34,810 bases of DNA from an uncultured Clostridia bacterium (GCA_947304585.1 CAMZBI010000003.1:1-34810), one strand, 5' to 3'. Positions 8,465 to 15,911 are shown, counted from the stretch's first letter. The notes: generated by a model not told the origin, from the letters alone. Numbers and translations are program-made.

Positions 8465-9235
8465 ATGCTTACCGCAACTCTTCCCAATTTCACCATGAAC
8501 TACATAACCTTCGGCTCCGGCAGCGAGACATTGGTTATCCTTCCCGGTCTCAGTGTGGAGAGTGTGCTGAGCTCTGCCGAAGTCATCAAACAGGCCTACT
8601 CGATGTTTACCAAGAAGTTCACTGTATATCTGTTTGACAGGCGTAACGAGCTCCCCGATACCTACACAGTGGCTCAGATGGCGGCGGACACTTACGAGGC
8701 AATGAAGGCTGTTGGCATTGAAACCGCCAATATCTTCGGCGCTTCCCAGGGCGGCATGATCGGCCTTGAGATCGCAATCGACCACCCTGAGTTTGTCAAA
8801 AAAATCCTGGTTGCATCAACCACCGTCAACACTTCTTCCACCAATCAGGAGGTCGTTGAAGAGTGGCTCCGGCTTGCCGGGGAGGGCAAGGCACAAGAAT
8901 TGTATCTCTCATTCGGCAAGGCTATCTATCCAAAGGCGGTCTTCAACGTCTGCAGAAGCCTGTTTGTTTCTTCTGCCAAAAAGGTCACCGGCGACATGCT
9001 GAAAAGGTTTGCGGTCCTTGCCGAGGGAATGAGGGGCTTTGATATTGAAGCAGACCTTGAAAAGATCGGCTGCCCGCTGCTTTACGTCGGCGCAAAAGAC
9101 GACAAGGTCCTGGGATCTGAAGCCGTGAAGCCCTTTGAGCAGTTTTCGGTTTATATGTACGAGCATTTTGGACATGCGGTTTACGACACTGCGCCGGACT
9201 TTAAGAAAAGAATGTATGAATTCTTTACTGGTTAA
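8465..9235 (+). CDS. Alpha/beta-hydrolase fold protein
   Basis: This encodes 256 residues, typical for a small single-domain hydrolase. The nucleophile elbow is GASQGG with Ser94. The acid is likely Asp212 or Asp213 in GAKDDKV, and the catalytic histidine is His237 in FGHAVYD. The oxyanion-hole region is the early ILPGLS segment. No signal peptide is seen, so it should be cytoplasmic. The substrate cannot be assigned; esterases, lactonases and C-C hydrolases share this layout. The ATG at 8465 follows directly on a repeat block and has no good ribosome binding site; the next in-frame ATG at 8498 is no better and would remove the first strand. Confidence 0.85.
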   Translation: MLTATLPNFTMNYITFGSGSETLVILPGLSVESVLSSAEVIKQAYSMFTKKFTVYLFDRRNELPDTYTVAQMAADTYEAMKAVGIETANIFGASQGGMIGLEIAIDHPEFVKKILVASTTVNTSSTNQEVVEEWLRLAGEGKAQELYLSFGKAIYPKAVFNVCRSLFVSSAKKVTGDMLKRFAVLAEGMRGFDIEADLEKIGCPLLYVGAKDDKVLGSEAVKPFEQFSVYMYEHFGHAVYDTAPDFKKRMYEFFTG

Positions 9236-9324
9236 CAATTAACAAATAACAACTAACAGACAGCAGGCGACTCCGTCGCAGATAACAGATATCAGATAAC
9301 AGTGCGGCGGCGCAAGCGCCGCCG
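9236..9324. repeat. Intergenic repeat block ending in a hairpin at a ribosome binding site
   Basis: The block consists of AACAAATAAC/GATAACAGATA strings, the small hairpin GCGAC-TCC-GTCGC (9267-9279), and a strong GC hairpin with arms GGCGGCGC (9306-9313) and GCGCCGCC (9316-9323). The last base of this hairpin abuts GGGAGGT (9324-9330), the ribosome binding site of the TIR-helicase gene. It is of the same family as the blocks at 5532, 8344, 11471 and 11820. Confidence 0.65.
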
Positions 9325-9334
9325 GGAGGTCAAT

Positions 9335-11470
9335 ATGGCAGAGCTGATTCCTTATGATTTTCCGAGAACCGTTGGCGGGATAAGCCGCAACATCGTTAAT
9401 GCAGTCCTGAGCGATTACAGAGCTGCAGAGTGGGTCGTGTTTCATTCATATTGGCAAAGGGACGAGGAGAGAGATGATAACGAGATATTCTTCATAGTCC
9501 TTGCCCCGAACCTGGGAATGTTTACGGTGCTCGCCTGCAATGAAGCTGTTGCAGGGAGCGACAGGGACCGTCTTGTTTCCCGGGCTGAACTGTTTACCAA
9601 TGAGCTTCTTGAACTGATCTCCGAGAACGGGGTGAAAGGTGTTCACGTTGGCGTTGGCTATGCTGTTACAGGTGAAGATCATTTCCAGGGAGATATTCAG
9701 GATGAGCTTGTCTACAGCAGCAGGAATAAGGGCGATTTTGCAAGTTACGTTAGGCGACTTGCGGATCATTACGTGACTTACGGAGGTTCTTCGACCGCCG
9801 GCAACAGTTTTTTCAAGGCACCCGGTGCAAGCGACGTTGAAAAGATCAGGCTGCTTCTGAGGCACAGGTACGACAAGATAATGTCCCTTGACATGCTGGC
9901 CGGTATTGACGACAGGGACGAGAATGACACCTATGACGGCAAAGACAGGTACGTGTTCATAAGTTATTCACACGGTGACCATGAGGTTGTACTGCCGGTG
10001 ATCAAGCGTCTGCAGGACCATCATCTGAGAGTATGGTTTGACAGCAGGATAGAAGCGGGGACGGATTGGCGTGACGAGATAGCCGACCATATTGTCGAAT
10101 GCGAGCTGTTTCTGGTGTTCATGAGCAAAAACTACATCGCTTCCGACAACTGCCGCAGTGAGCTGAATTTTGCGGACCGGAGGAAGAAAAAGCGGCTGAT
10201 CGTCTTTATTGAAGAAGTTGAAAAAATGCCCGCCGGAATCGAGATGTCGATCACTTCGGACCAGAACATCCACAGGAACAAGTTTGCCGGTGACGCCGAA
10301 TTCATAAGGTCGATCCTTGCCTGCGACGCCGTTGCCGCCTGCAAGACCAGAGAAGTAAAACTTGTATCCGATCAGCTTGACGTCCTTGACAAGCTGATAT
10401 ATTCAAAGTCTGCCATCGTTCAGGGCTCTGCGGGAACCGGAAAGACGCTGCTTGCCGTTGAACTGGCCAAACGCAAAGCCACAAACCCCGCCGCCAAGGT
10501 GGCCCTGGTTACCCACAAGCTCCTGCTCACCGATTACCTGAAACGCCAGGTCTCCAAATACGACAACATCACCGTGCTCTCCATCACCGACTATTTTGAG
10601 AAGAAATGCATTGAGCTCGGGTATATCACCGACGATGACCTAACCTACCGCGACGACCCCTCAAGAGAGAAGAAAAGCGCCTTTTACGATACGATCCTTC
10701 CGAAAAAAGCCAGAAGGGAGATCACCAGAGAGCCCATGCTCTTTGATACGCTTATTGTTGACGAATCCCAGGACATATCCCTTAACTATCTGCTGATCCT
10801 CAGTAAAATGCTGAGGGGCCGGTTTGCTGGCGGCAACTTCTACCTGTTTGGCGATTTCCTGTACCAGGTCCTCTACAGAACCGACGTATTCATGGACGAC
10901 TTCTGCTTCTATATTGACGCACTTGGCGGCAAGCCCGTCTACCTGGAACTCAACACCAACGTTAGAAATTCACCGGCAGTTCTTTGCGAACTGGAGAAAG
11001 TGTCAGGCGCCATAAGCCTTTCGGACAACAACGTTGCCAATGCCAATGCAGAGACCCCCAACTGCTATCTCTCCTACAAAGACGAGGAAGAAGAGCTTTC
11101 CATGCTGGAGGATCTCCTTGACGATCTTATAAACAGGCAAAATTTCAAGCCCAATCAGATAACTATCCTCAGCCGTCAGAACTTTGAGATCAGTGTTGCA
11201 AGCAGGGTCGACCCGGCAAAGTTTAAGGTGGAGATATTCTCTTTTGACAGCGACACAGACGTGGTAACCTACGAAAGGATCGCAAGGTTCAAAGGGCTTG
11301 ACAAAGACATAATTATAGTGGTCGACAACAACGAATACAGGACCGACAAGGGCTCCGACCTGTACCTTCTTTATGTGGCCATCAGCAGGGCAAGAGAACA
11401 GTTCTTTGTGCTGGAGAGTGACAGTGCCGCCAATGTAAGGAGGAAGATGGTGGCGCCTTCGGCGAAATAA
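9335..11470 (+). CDS. NERD-like / TIR / superfamily 1 helicase fusion, candidate anti-phage effector
   Basis: This encodes 711 residues. The ATG at 9335 is preceded by GGGAGGT. The upstream in-frame start at 9302 would read the repeat hairpin as Arg-rich residues. Residues about 10-120 contain DNEIFFIVLAPNLGMFTVL, which resembles the core strands of a NERD (nuclease-related) domain but lacks the usual ExK. Residues about 204-335 form a TIR domain: YVFISYSHGD, WFD, then NYIASDNCRSEL with Glu276 at the position of the NADase glutamate. From about 345 onward is an SF1 helicase: Walker A GSAGTGKT (Lys370, Thr371), VDESQD (Asp476, Glu477), a motif IV/V region and YVAISRARE (Arg685). TIR proteins in bacterial defence often degrade NAD+, and NERD-helicase fusions are known. 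I infer sensing of nucleic acid by the helicase and killing by the TIR domain. It has no operon partner. Confidence 0.85.
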   Translation: MAELIPYDFPRTVGGISRNIVNAVLSDYRAAEWVVFHSYWQRDEERDDNEIFFIVLAPNLGMFTVLACNEAVAGSDRDRLVSRAELFTNELLELISENGVKGVHVGVGYAVTGEDHFQGDIQDELVYSSRNKGDFASYVRRLADHYVTYGGSSTAGNSFFKAPGASDVEKIRLLLRHRYDKIMSLDMLAGIDDRDENDTYDGKDRYVFISYSHGDHEVVLPVIKRLQDHHLRVWFDSRIEAGTDWRDEIADHIVECELFLVFMSKNYIASDNCRSELNFADRRKKKRLIVFIEEVEKMPAGIEMSITSDQNIHRNKFAGDAEFIRSILACDAVAACKTREVKLVSDQLDVLDKLIYSKSAIVQGSAGTGKTLLAVELAKRKATNPAAKVALVTHKLLLTDYLKRQVSKYDNITVLSITDYFEKKCIELGYITDDDLTYRDDPSREKKSAFYDTILPKKARREITREPMLFDTLIVDESQDISLNYLLILSKMLRGRFAGGNFYLFGDFLYQVLYRTDVFMDDFCFYIDALGGKPVYLELNTNVRNSPAVLCELEKVSGAISLSDNNVANANAETPNCYLSYKDEEEELSMLEDLLDDLINRQNFKPNQITILSRQNFEISVASRVDPAKFKVEIFSFDSDTDVVTYERIARFKGLDKDIIIVVDNNEYRTDKGSDLYLLYVAISRAREQFFVLESDSAANVRRKMVAPSAK

Positions 11471-11580
11471 GCGGCTGCGCCGCAGTGAAGAGTGACGTGC
11501 CTTCGACGCAAGTGAATAGTGACTGGTGAAGAGTTGTGGTGCGGCTCCGTCGCGATTTGCAAAAGATGCGGCTGCGCAGT
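11453..11580. repeat. Repeat block beginning inside the end of the TIR-helicase gene
   Basis: The block contains GCGCC-TTC-GGCG (11453-11464, inside the last codons of the upstream gene), GCGGC-TGC-GCCGC (11471-11483), CAGTGAAGAGTGA, AAGTGAATAGTGA, and GCGGC-TCC-GTCGC followed by GATTTGCAAA. The sequence GAAGAGTTGTGGTGCGG... here reappears reverse-complemented with a few changes in the block at 11820-11890. Confidence 0.6.
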
Positions 11581-11819
11581 AGTTTATAGCAAAGAAAAAT
11601 ATGAAATATTCCCATAAGAAAACATAACTCGAAGAATTCTGACAGCAGGTCGATCCGAGTTCTGTTTTGCACTATCGGGGCATATTAACAGACTCTCAAG
11701 TAATTTAAAAATTTAACTCAATCCTTGATAATGAAAGACTAAGGCATTATTCTAAAAAGGAGAATGCGGGTTTTAAGCGCCAAAGCCACCTGATTTATCA
11801 ACAAATCTGCTCAGTTCCG

Positions 11820-11890
11820 CAGGCAAGCAATCGCGGCGAAGCCGCACCGCAACTATTCACTCATCACTCTTCACTGTCAACTGCCATAGT
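11820..11890. repeat. Intergenic repeat block, inverted copy
   Basis: The block contains GCGGC-GAA-GCCGC (11833-11845), then ACCGCAACTATTCACTC and TCACTCTTCACTG (11864-11876). The last is the exact reverse complement of CAGTGAAGAGTGA at 11483-11495. Read on the other strand the block aligns well with 11520-11560, so the two copies are inverted relative to each other. Confidence 0.6.
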
Positions 11891-12189
11891 TCGTCCGCTG
11901 AACTGTCAATAGAAAAACTTAAAAGTTTCTTAAAAAAATACGGGAGAAAAGCCCTCTTAATCTGCTTGAAAAGCAACTGCGGGTATTCGACGCCAATACC
12001 GAGGCACACTGCCAATATATATAGGTTACAACTTTTTTCAAAACTGTATGTTTCAAAAGATTTTTTAAAAAAATGTTTGTGCCATTACGAAAGTTGCGTT
12101 ATTAAATTCTTTGCAAAATTACGTAAAAATTTTCAATTAATAATAGAATTTTAAATAAAATAAGGCGTAAAATTTAGTGTGGAAAAGTA

Positions 12190-12218
12190 TTGACACAAAA
12201 ATCAATATATTGTAAAAT
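12190..12218 (+). promoter_or_regulatory. Strong vegetative promoter of the surface-fibre operon
   Basis: A perfect -35 TTGACA (12190-12195) and a -10 TAAAAT (12213-12218) are separated by 17 bases. This is the best promoter match in the window. Transcription would start near 12225, giving a leader of about 115 bases before the first gene at 12340. It is expected to drive the long operon that runs to the terminator at 31653-31696. Confidence 0.75.
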
Positions 12219-12234
12219 TCCCGCGATTATTGAA

Positions 12235-12257
12235 GGGAAGGTAGTGTACCTAGTCCC
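12235..12257 (+). promoter_or_regulatory. Hairpin at the start of the operon leader
   Basis: GGGA-AGGTA (12235-12243), a GTG loop and TACCT-AG-TCCC (12247-12257) form a stem with a two-base bulge, about ten bases after the inferred transcription start. No T-run follows, so it is not an intrinsic terminator. It may stabilise the leader or be part of a control element together with the palindrome at 12260-12277. Confidence 0.4.
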
Positions 12258-12259
12258 GA

Positions 12260-12277
12260 ACATAATCAATATTATGT
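12260..12277. promoter_or_regulatory. Palindrome ACATAAT-N4-ATTATGT in the operon leader
   Basis: The two arms, ACATAAT (12260-12266) and ATTATGT (12271-12277), are exact reverse complements with a CAAT centre. The same arms recur at 14533-14550 within the operon, where the symmetry is longer. This is either a protein operator or an RNA hairpin; sequence alone cannot decide. Confidence 0.45.
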
Positions 12278-12339
12278 GGAAACTCAAAAAACGGACAGTT
12301 TTATGACTCCTGTAAACAGTGAGAGACTTTTAACGAAAA

Positions 12340-13125
12340 ATGGATGAAATAAAGACAAAAATCATAGAAGATGAGACCAAAGCAGACGCCTCAAAAAATG
12401 AGGAAAACGTAAATTTTGAAGCGTCTGAATCTGTATCCGGTTCTTCTGATAAAGCCCCTTCGAGCAAGCCTTCTGCTGACAAAAAGCCTGCCGGAAAAGG
12501 ATCTAAAAGGAATCTGATTCTTACAGTAATCGGCATCGCTCTTTGCGTCATTTTAATACCCGTTCTTATTATTAACGTCACCTTAATCATAAAGAGCTAT
12601 ACAGACAAAGACGCTGTTCCGAGCATCGGCGGCATATTCCCGATGATCGTTCTTACAGACTCCATGTATCCTTATATCAGCTCCGGAGATCTTATAGTCT
12701 GCAAACAGGCAGATCCTGAAACTTTAAAAGTAGATGACGTTATTACATTCTTTGATCCTTCCGGAAACGGAAAAAGCACCGTAACGCACAGGATCATAGA
12801 GATAACTGAAAAAAACGGCGAGACGGCTTTTAAGACTAAAGGCGATAACAACAATACCGAAGACCGCGAGGATGTAGTCGCCTCCAAAGTTATAGGGATC
12901 TACTCGTTCAGAATACCGGGACTCGGAAACGTTGCGATGTTTATGCAGACAACACCTGGACTCATCGTATGCGTGGTTCTTCCTCTGGTGCTTTTGGTTG
13001 GATATGAGATTTTGCGCTCAAGGAAGTTTGAGAAAGCAAGGAGAAAAGATGCCGAGGCTCTTCAGCGGGAACTTGACGAGCTCAGGGCAAAGCAGAAGGC
13101 CGGGAAGGGCGACAGTTCCGATTAA
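12340..13125 (+). CDS. SipW-type (ER-like) signal peptidase I, first copy
   Basis: This encodes 261 residues. A polar, acidic N-terminal extension of about 58 residues precedes the first membrane helix (about 59-84). The catalytic serine is in LTDSMYP (Ser108). The usual bacterial lysine is replaced by histidine in VTHRII (His150), as in SipW and archaeal or ER signal peptidases. KGDNNN contributes the conserved GD region. A second helix (about 205-226) leads to a charged tail with a heptad-like ALQRELDELRAKQ stretch. SipW-type enzymes remove signal peptides from TasA and camelysin-type proteins, and such proteins are encoded next door. It is the first gene of the operon. No clear ribosome binding site precedes the ATG, which is odd for the lead gene. 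Confidence 0.88.
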   Translation: MDEIKTKIIEDETKADASKNEENVNFEASESVSGSSDKAPSSKPSADKKPAGKGSKRNLILTVIGIALCVILIPVLIINVTLIIKSYTDKDAVPSIGGIFPMIVLTDSMYPYISSGDLIVCKQADPETLKVDDVITFFDPSGNGKSTVTHRIIEITEKNGETAFKTKGDNNNTEDREDVVASKVIGIYSFRIPGLGNVAMFMQTTPGLIVCVVLPLVLLVGYEILRSRKFEKARRKDAEALQRELDELRAKQKAGKGDSSD

Positions 13126-13176
13126 TCAAATATTTTATGAATATTTAATATTTAATTTTTATTTAATTCGTTATTA

Positions 13177-13258
13177 ACCGAGAAAGGCACGCCACACCTT
13201 TCCGGTCAATAAATAAAACTGATCAAGCCTTTTTTAAGAAGAACGGTCTTGGCCGTTC
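13177..13258 (+). promoter_or_regulatory. Two hairpins in the gap before the first TasA-like gene
   Basis: The first pairs ACCG..AAAGG (13177-13187) with CCTTT-CCGGT (13197-13206), with a small internal mismatch. The second pairs GAACGG (13241-13246) with CCGTTC (13253-13258). Neither is followed by a T-run. They fill a 250-base gap that otherwise has no gene, and may set transcript stability for the subunit gene that follows. Confidence 0.35.
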
Positions 13259-13375
13259 CGGCGAAGGAATGGCAAAACGCCCGAATTGGGAAACTCCCGA
13301 AACGGCGAAGAGCGTTTCTTTGACAAGAAAGCGCGAAAATCAGGAAAAGAAATTTATTTTAAAGGAGATTTTAAA

Positions 13376-14407
13376 ATGAAAACAAACAAATGGATTCGTT
13401 TGGCTGCCATTCTTTGCATCCTTTGCCTTTTGACAACCAGCGTTATTTCAGGAACATTTGCGAAGTATACCACGCAGGACGCTGCAAGTGATACCGCAAG
13501 AGTAGCTAAATGGGGCGTAGCGCTTCAGGTTGCAGGCAATCTCTTCGGCGGACACTATAACAGCACTTCCCATGAGCCTTTAGCATGGACCGCTGCAGAC
13601 GTAGCAAGCGTTTCTGCATCTGAGTCTGGTACCGACGTTGTCGCTCCCGGAACAAAAAGCAGTGAAGGCTTTAAGTTCTCTGTAAACGGTGTCCCGGAAG
13701 TGTCCGGAACTGTTACAACCACAATTTCTTATGAAAACATTTATCTCAAAGCCGGAACTTATGGTGTAATGGTTAAATATGGAAAAACATCTGAAACTTT
13801 CTATAATGCAATAATGGCTTCAGCTAACGCTCAGGACAAATTTTTCGTATTAGACGGAACTACTTATAAATTAGCAACCGCATATGGTGCTAATACAGAA
13901 TATTATACGCTCGAAGATTATGTAGTTCTTGCTAGTGATTATTATCCTGTAGAGTACACGATGACTGGTACAACAACGAGCTATTCATCAGGTGACGAGA
14001 ATACAGATACACTTGCCGCTCTTGTAACCGCATTTGTTGCTAATCTCGGAACTTCTGGAACTGCCACAGTTGCTGCCGGTAAAACAACAAATACTTGGAC
14101 AAAGAGTTTCGTACCAAGCACCGATCTTGCAACTGATCTTAAGATTGAGGATCAGGTTATTACATGGAAATGGGATTTTGAAAATAACGGAACAGCTACA
14201 GGAGGTGATTCCGCTTCTGTAAAAGATAAAGCGGATACGATCCTCGGAAACCTCCAGGCAGGAACAACAACCGTTCTTAAAGGTACTGTTGTTAAATTAG
14301 ACGGAACTGACTATGTTGCTCCTGTTGCTGCTGCAGGCATACTTGCTAACGATTTCAACCTCGAGACAGAGTTCTCTGTTGATATCACCATCACTCAGGT
14401 CGACTGA
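13376..14407 (+). CDS. TasA/camelysin-like fibre subunit with SipW-cognate signal peptide (subunit A)
   Basis: This encodes 343 residues from the ATG at 13376, which follows AAAGGAG (13361-13367). The longer frame from 13286 lacks any binding site. The signal region ends in SGTFAKYTT (residues 25-33), followed closely by ARVAKW: this is the typical SipW-processed leader. The mature part is rich in Thr, Ser, Ala, Gly and Tyr. Near the C-terminus ITWKWDFEN (Trp264, Trp266), then DTILGNL, match the W-x-W ... D-x-LGN signature of TasA-like proteins, and the end is VDITITQVD. Such proteins assemble into extracellular fibres in Bacillus biofilms. The strong ribosome binding site and the hairpins after the stop suggest this is the major subunit, which is inference. 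Confidence 0.83.
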   Translation: MKTNKWIRLAAILCILCLLTTSVISGTFAKYTTQDAASDTARVAKWGVALQVAGNLFGGHYNSTSHEPLAWTAADVASVSASESGTDVVAPGTKSSEGFKFSVNGVPEVSGTVTTTISYENIYLKAGTYGVMVKYGKTSETFYNAIMASANAQDKFFVLDGTTYKLATAYGANTEYYTLEDYVVLASDYYPVEYTMTGTTTSYSSGDENTDTLAALVTAFVANLGTSGTATVAAGKTTNTWTKSFVPSTDLATDLKIEDQVITWKWDFENNGTATGGDSASVKDKADTILGNLQAGTTTVLKGTVVKLDGTDYVAPVAAAGILANDFNLETEFSVDITITQVD

Positions 14408-14429
14408 TTCTGAATTTAATCAAACACCC

Positions 14430-14507
14430 TGCCGGCCTGTTTAACAACTGCCGGCACGGGCCTTAACATTTTAACCGAGGCGCCCTTTGTGGCGAAGGGC
14501 GCCTCGG
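14430..14507 (+). promoter_or_regulatory. Two GC-rich intercistronic hairpins after subunit A
   Basis: The first has arms TGCCGGC (14430-14436) and GCCGGCA (14450-14456). The second is stronger, with 13-base arms beginning CCGAGGCGCCCTT (14475-14487) and a seven-base loop, closing at 14507. No T-run follows on the + strand, so full termination is unlikely. I read it as a barrier that protects the upstream subunit message or attenuates downstream expression. Confidence 0.5.
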
Positions 14508-14520
14508 CCTCAAAACAAAC

Positions 14521-14562
14521 GGTAATTTTCCAACATAATGGACATTATGTTGAAATTACACC
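14521..14562. promoter_or_regulatory. Long near-perfect palindrome upstream of the membrane TasA-like gene
   Basis: The core has 10-base arms, CAACATAATG (14531-14540) and CATTATGTTG (14543-14552), with only GA between them. After a two-base bulge the symmetry goes on with TAATTT (14523-14528) and AAATTA (14553-14558). The inner ACATAAT/ATTATGT matches the palindrome at 12260-12277. It is too A+T-rich and lacks the tail of a terminator, so an operator or a structured RNA element is more likely. Confidence 0.5.
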
Positions 14563-14668
14563 GGCGCAGCCTTTCCCGCGTGGCTTATCTACGGGTGCGG
14601 CTAATTCGTAAAACTGACTGCGGCGGCGTACTTTCAACCTAAGGCTTTTGGCTAAAGGAGAACCTCTT

Positions 14669-15868
14669 TTGAAAAGTTCATCCCGTATTAAAAGAAACGG
14701 AATACCGCTTATCGGAACTCTTCTTGCTGTTCTTTTGATACTTGAACTTCTCGCGGCTGTGGTGTTGTCTCTTAGGCTTTCCGGACTTACTTATTCAAGA
14801 GGATTAAGAATTTCCCTCTCGGCAGGCGGCCCGAAGTCGATACTGAGCATACTGACCGCGGGTGAGTCCGGCTCTTCAAAGAAAAACGACTTTAAAGTTT
14901 CTGATGCGGATACGGTCTGGACCACTAATACAAAAGTCAATATTTTCGAAACTGCTTACGGAAATTCAAAAAGCGGCGTTGTCGTAAAAAGCGGCAACGG
15001 CGACAAGGTCATTGCCCCCGGCACGTCAAACTCCTATCGCTTCACAATCGACAACACAGGAAAATACAGTCTTGATTATGAGCTTTCATTTGTGTCTGAG
15101 CAGCACGGCTATACAAGGAGTGTTCCGGTTGAGGCAAGGATCTCTGACCAGAGCGGTAAATACCTGTTCGGAACCGAGACTTCGTGGCTGGGTATTGCTG
15201 ATATTGATCAGGCAAAAGACGAGGCGACTCTTCAGGCAAACGAGAGCAAAACATATATCCTTGAGTGGCGCTGGCTTCTTGACGGAAATGACGACTTCGA
15301 CAATTTCCTCGGCAATGCGACCGTTGAAAACCCTGTAACGCTTACTGTCGGCATAAACACTACGGCTGAGGTTACGGAAGGATCTGATGTTGATCCTTAC
15401 GGACCCGGGGGCAGGAACGCATGGGCGCTTCTCAACCTTATCTGTATGGTGCTTACGCTCATCATCGGCGTTTATGAGTTTGTGCTTGTTCTTTCCGCGA
15501 AGAAAGAGCGCAAAAAGTGCGAGGAGTATCCGGATTATGTCGAGACGGTTTACTATACGAGGCGTCTGAAGAGAAGAAAGAGCAAGCTTTGGGATCTTCT
15601 GCCGCTTGCGGCTTCCGTCATCGTATTCTTCCTCACTGAAGATCTTACAAAACCTATGGTCTGGTACGACAAGTGGACGATCCTTATGGTCATCATATTG
15701 CTTATAAGCATAACTATTGCGCTGCTTACAAGGCTTAGAAAGCTGCTTGATGAGATAAGAGACGTGCTTGGCGACGAATATTTCGAAAAGGCAGGCGCGA
15801 AGACTGAGTCGGAGGGCGCTGCGGGCGTGCCTGAAAGCGGACCGGATGACGACGGGCCGGATGCTTAA
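14669..15868 (+). CDS. TasA-like ectodomain fused to a multi-pass membrane domain
   Basis: This encodes 399 residues. The TTG at 14669 lies eight bases after AAAGGAG (14654-14660); the earlier in-frame TTG at 14648 precedes that site. A signal-anchor helix spans about residues 13-36. The ectodomain (about 60-245) carries VIAPGTSNSYRFTIDN, then LEWRWLLDGNDD (Trp200, Trp202) and FLGNATV, the same W-x-W and LGN signature as the TasA-like subunit A. Three more helices follow (about 250-278, 306-326 and 331-356), with a basic loop and an acidic tail. No SipW-type AKY leader is present, so the protein should stay in the membrane. I infer a membrane seat or nucleator for the fibre, a role comparable to TapA in Bacillus but not homologous by anything I can see. 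Confidence 0.7.
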   Translation: MKSSSRIKRNGIPLIGTLLAVLLILELLAAVVLSLRLSGLTYSRGLRISLSAGGPKSILSILTAGESGSSKKNDFKVSDADTVWTTNTKVNIFETAYGNSKSGVVVKSGNGDKVIAPGTSNSYRFTIDNTGKYSLDYELSFVSEQHGYTRSVPVEARISDQSGKYLFGTETSWLGIADIDQAKDEATLQANESKTYILEWRWLLDGNDDFDNFLGNATVENPVTLTVGINTTAEVTEGSDVDPYGPGGRNAWALLNLICMVLTLIIGVYEFVLVLSAKKERKKCEEYPDYVETVYYTRRLKRRKSKLWDLLPLAASVIVFFLTEDLTKPMVWYDKWTILMVIILLISITIALLTRLRKLLDEIRDVLGDEYFEKAGAKTESEGAAGVPESGPDDDGPDA

Positions 15869-15911
15869 ACGAAAAGAGAAAAATACCGCATGAGGTTTCA
15901 GAAGAACAGGA

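Larger units (their letters stand above)
11471..12339. other. 869-base gene-free stretch before the surface-fibre operon
   Basis: No credible gene was found. It holds two copies of the dispersed repeat in opposite orientation (to about 11580 and 11820-11890), bounded at the outside by a perfect 13-base inverted repeat (11483-11495 and 11864-11876). An A+T-rich part follows (11895-12180). The promoter of the next operon (12190-12218) and a structured leader come last. The 62-codon frame at 11966-12154 has no ribosome binding site and biased A+T-rich content; I do not call it. Confidence 0.7.

Noticed and set aside
8344..11890. Repeated GATAACA and GTGAATA strings considered as a CRISPR array
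   Set aside because: Units are short, irregular and not separated by unique spacers of constant length, and no cas genes are present.
11966..12154. 62-codon frame in the gap before the fibre operon
   Set aside because: No ribosome binding site, A+T-rich random-looking protein without features, and located upstream of the operon promoter in repeat-rich DNA.
13286..13375. N-terminal extension of subunit A from 13286
   Set aside because: The ATG at 13376 has AAAGGAG at good distance and begins a proper signal peptide; the extension is charged and has no binding site.
14475..14507. Hairpin after subunit A as a true terminator
   Set aside because: No T-run follows on the + strand, and the next genes lack a convincing promoter of their own, so read-through is expected.
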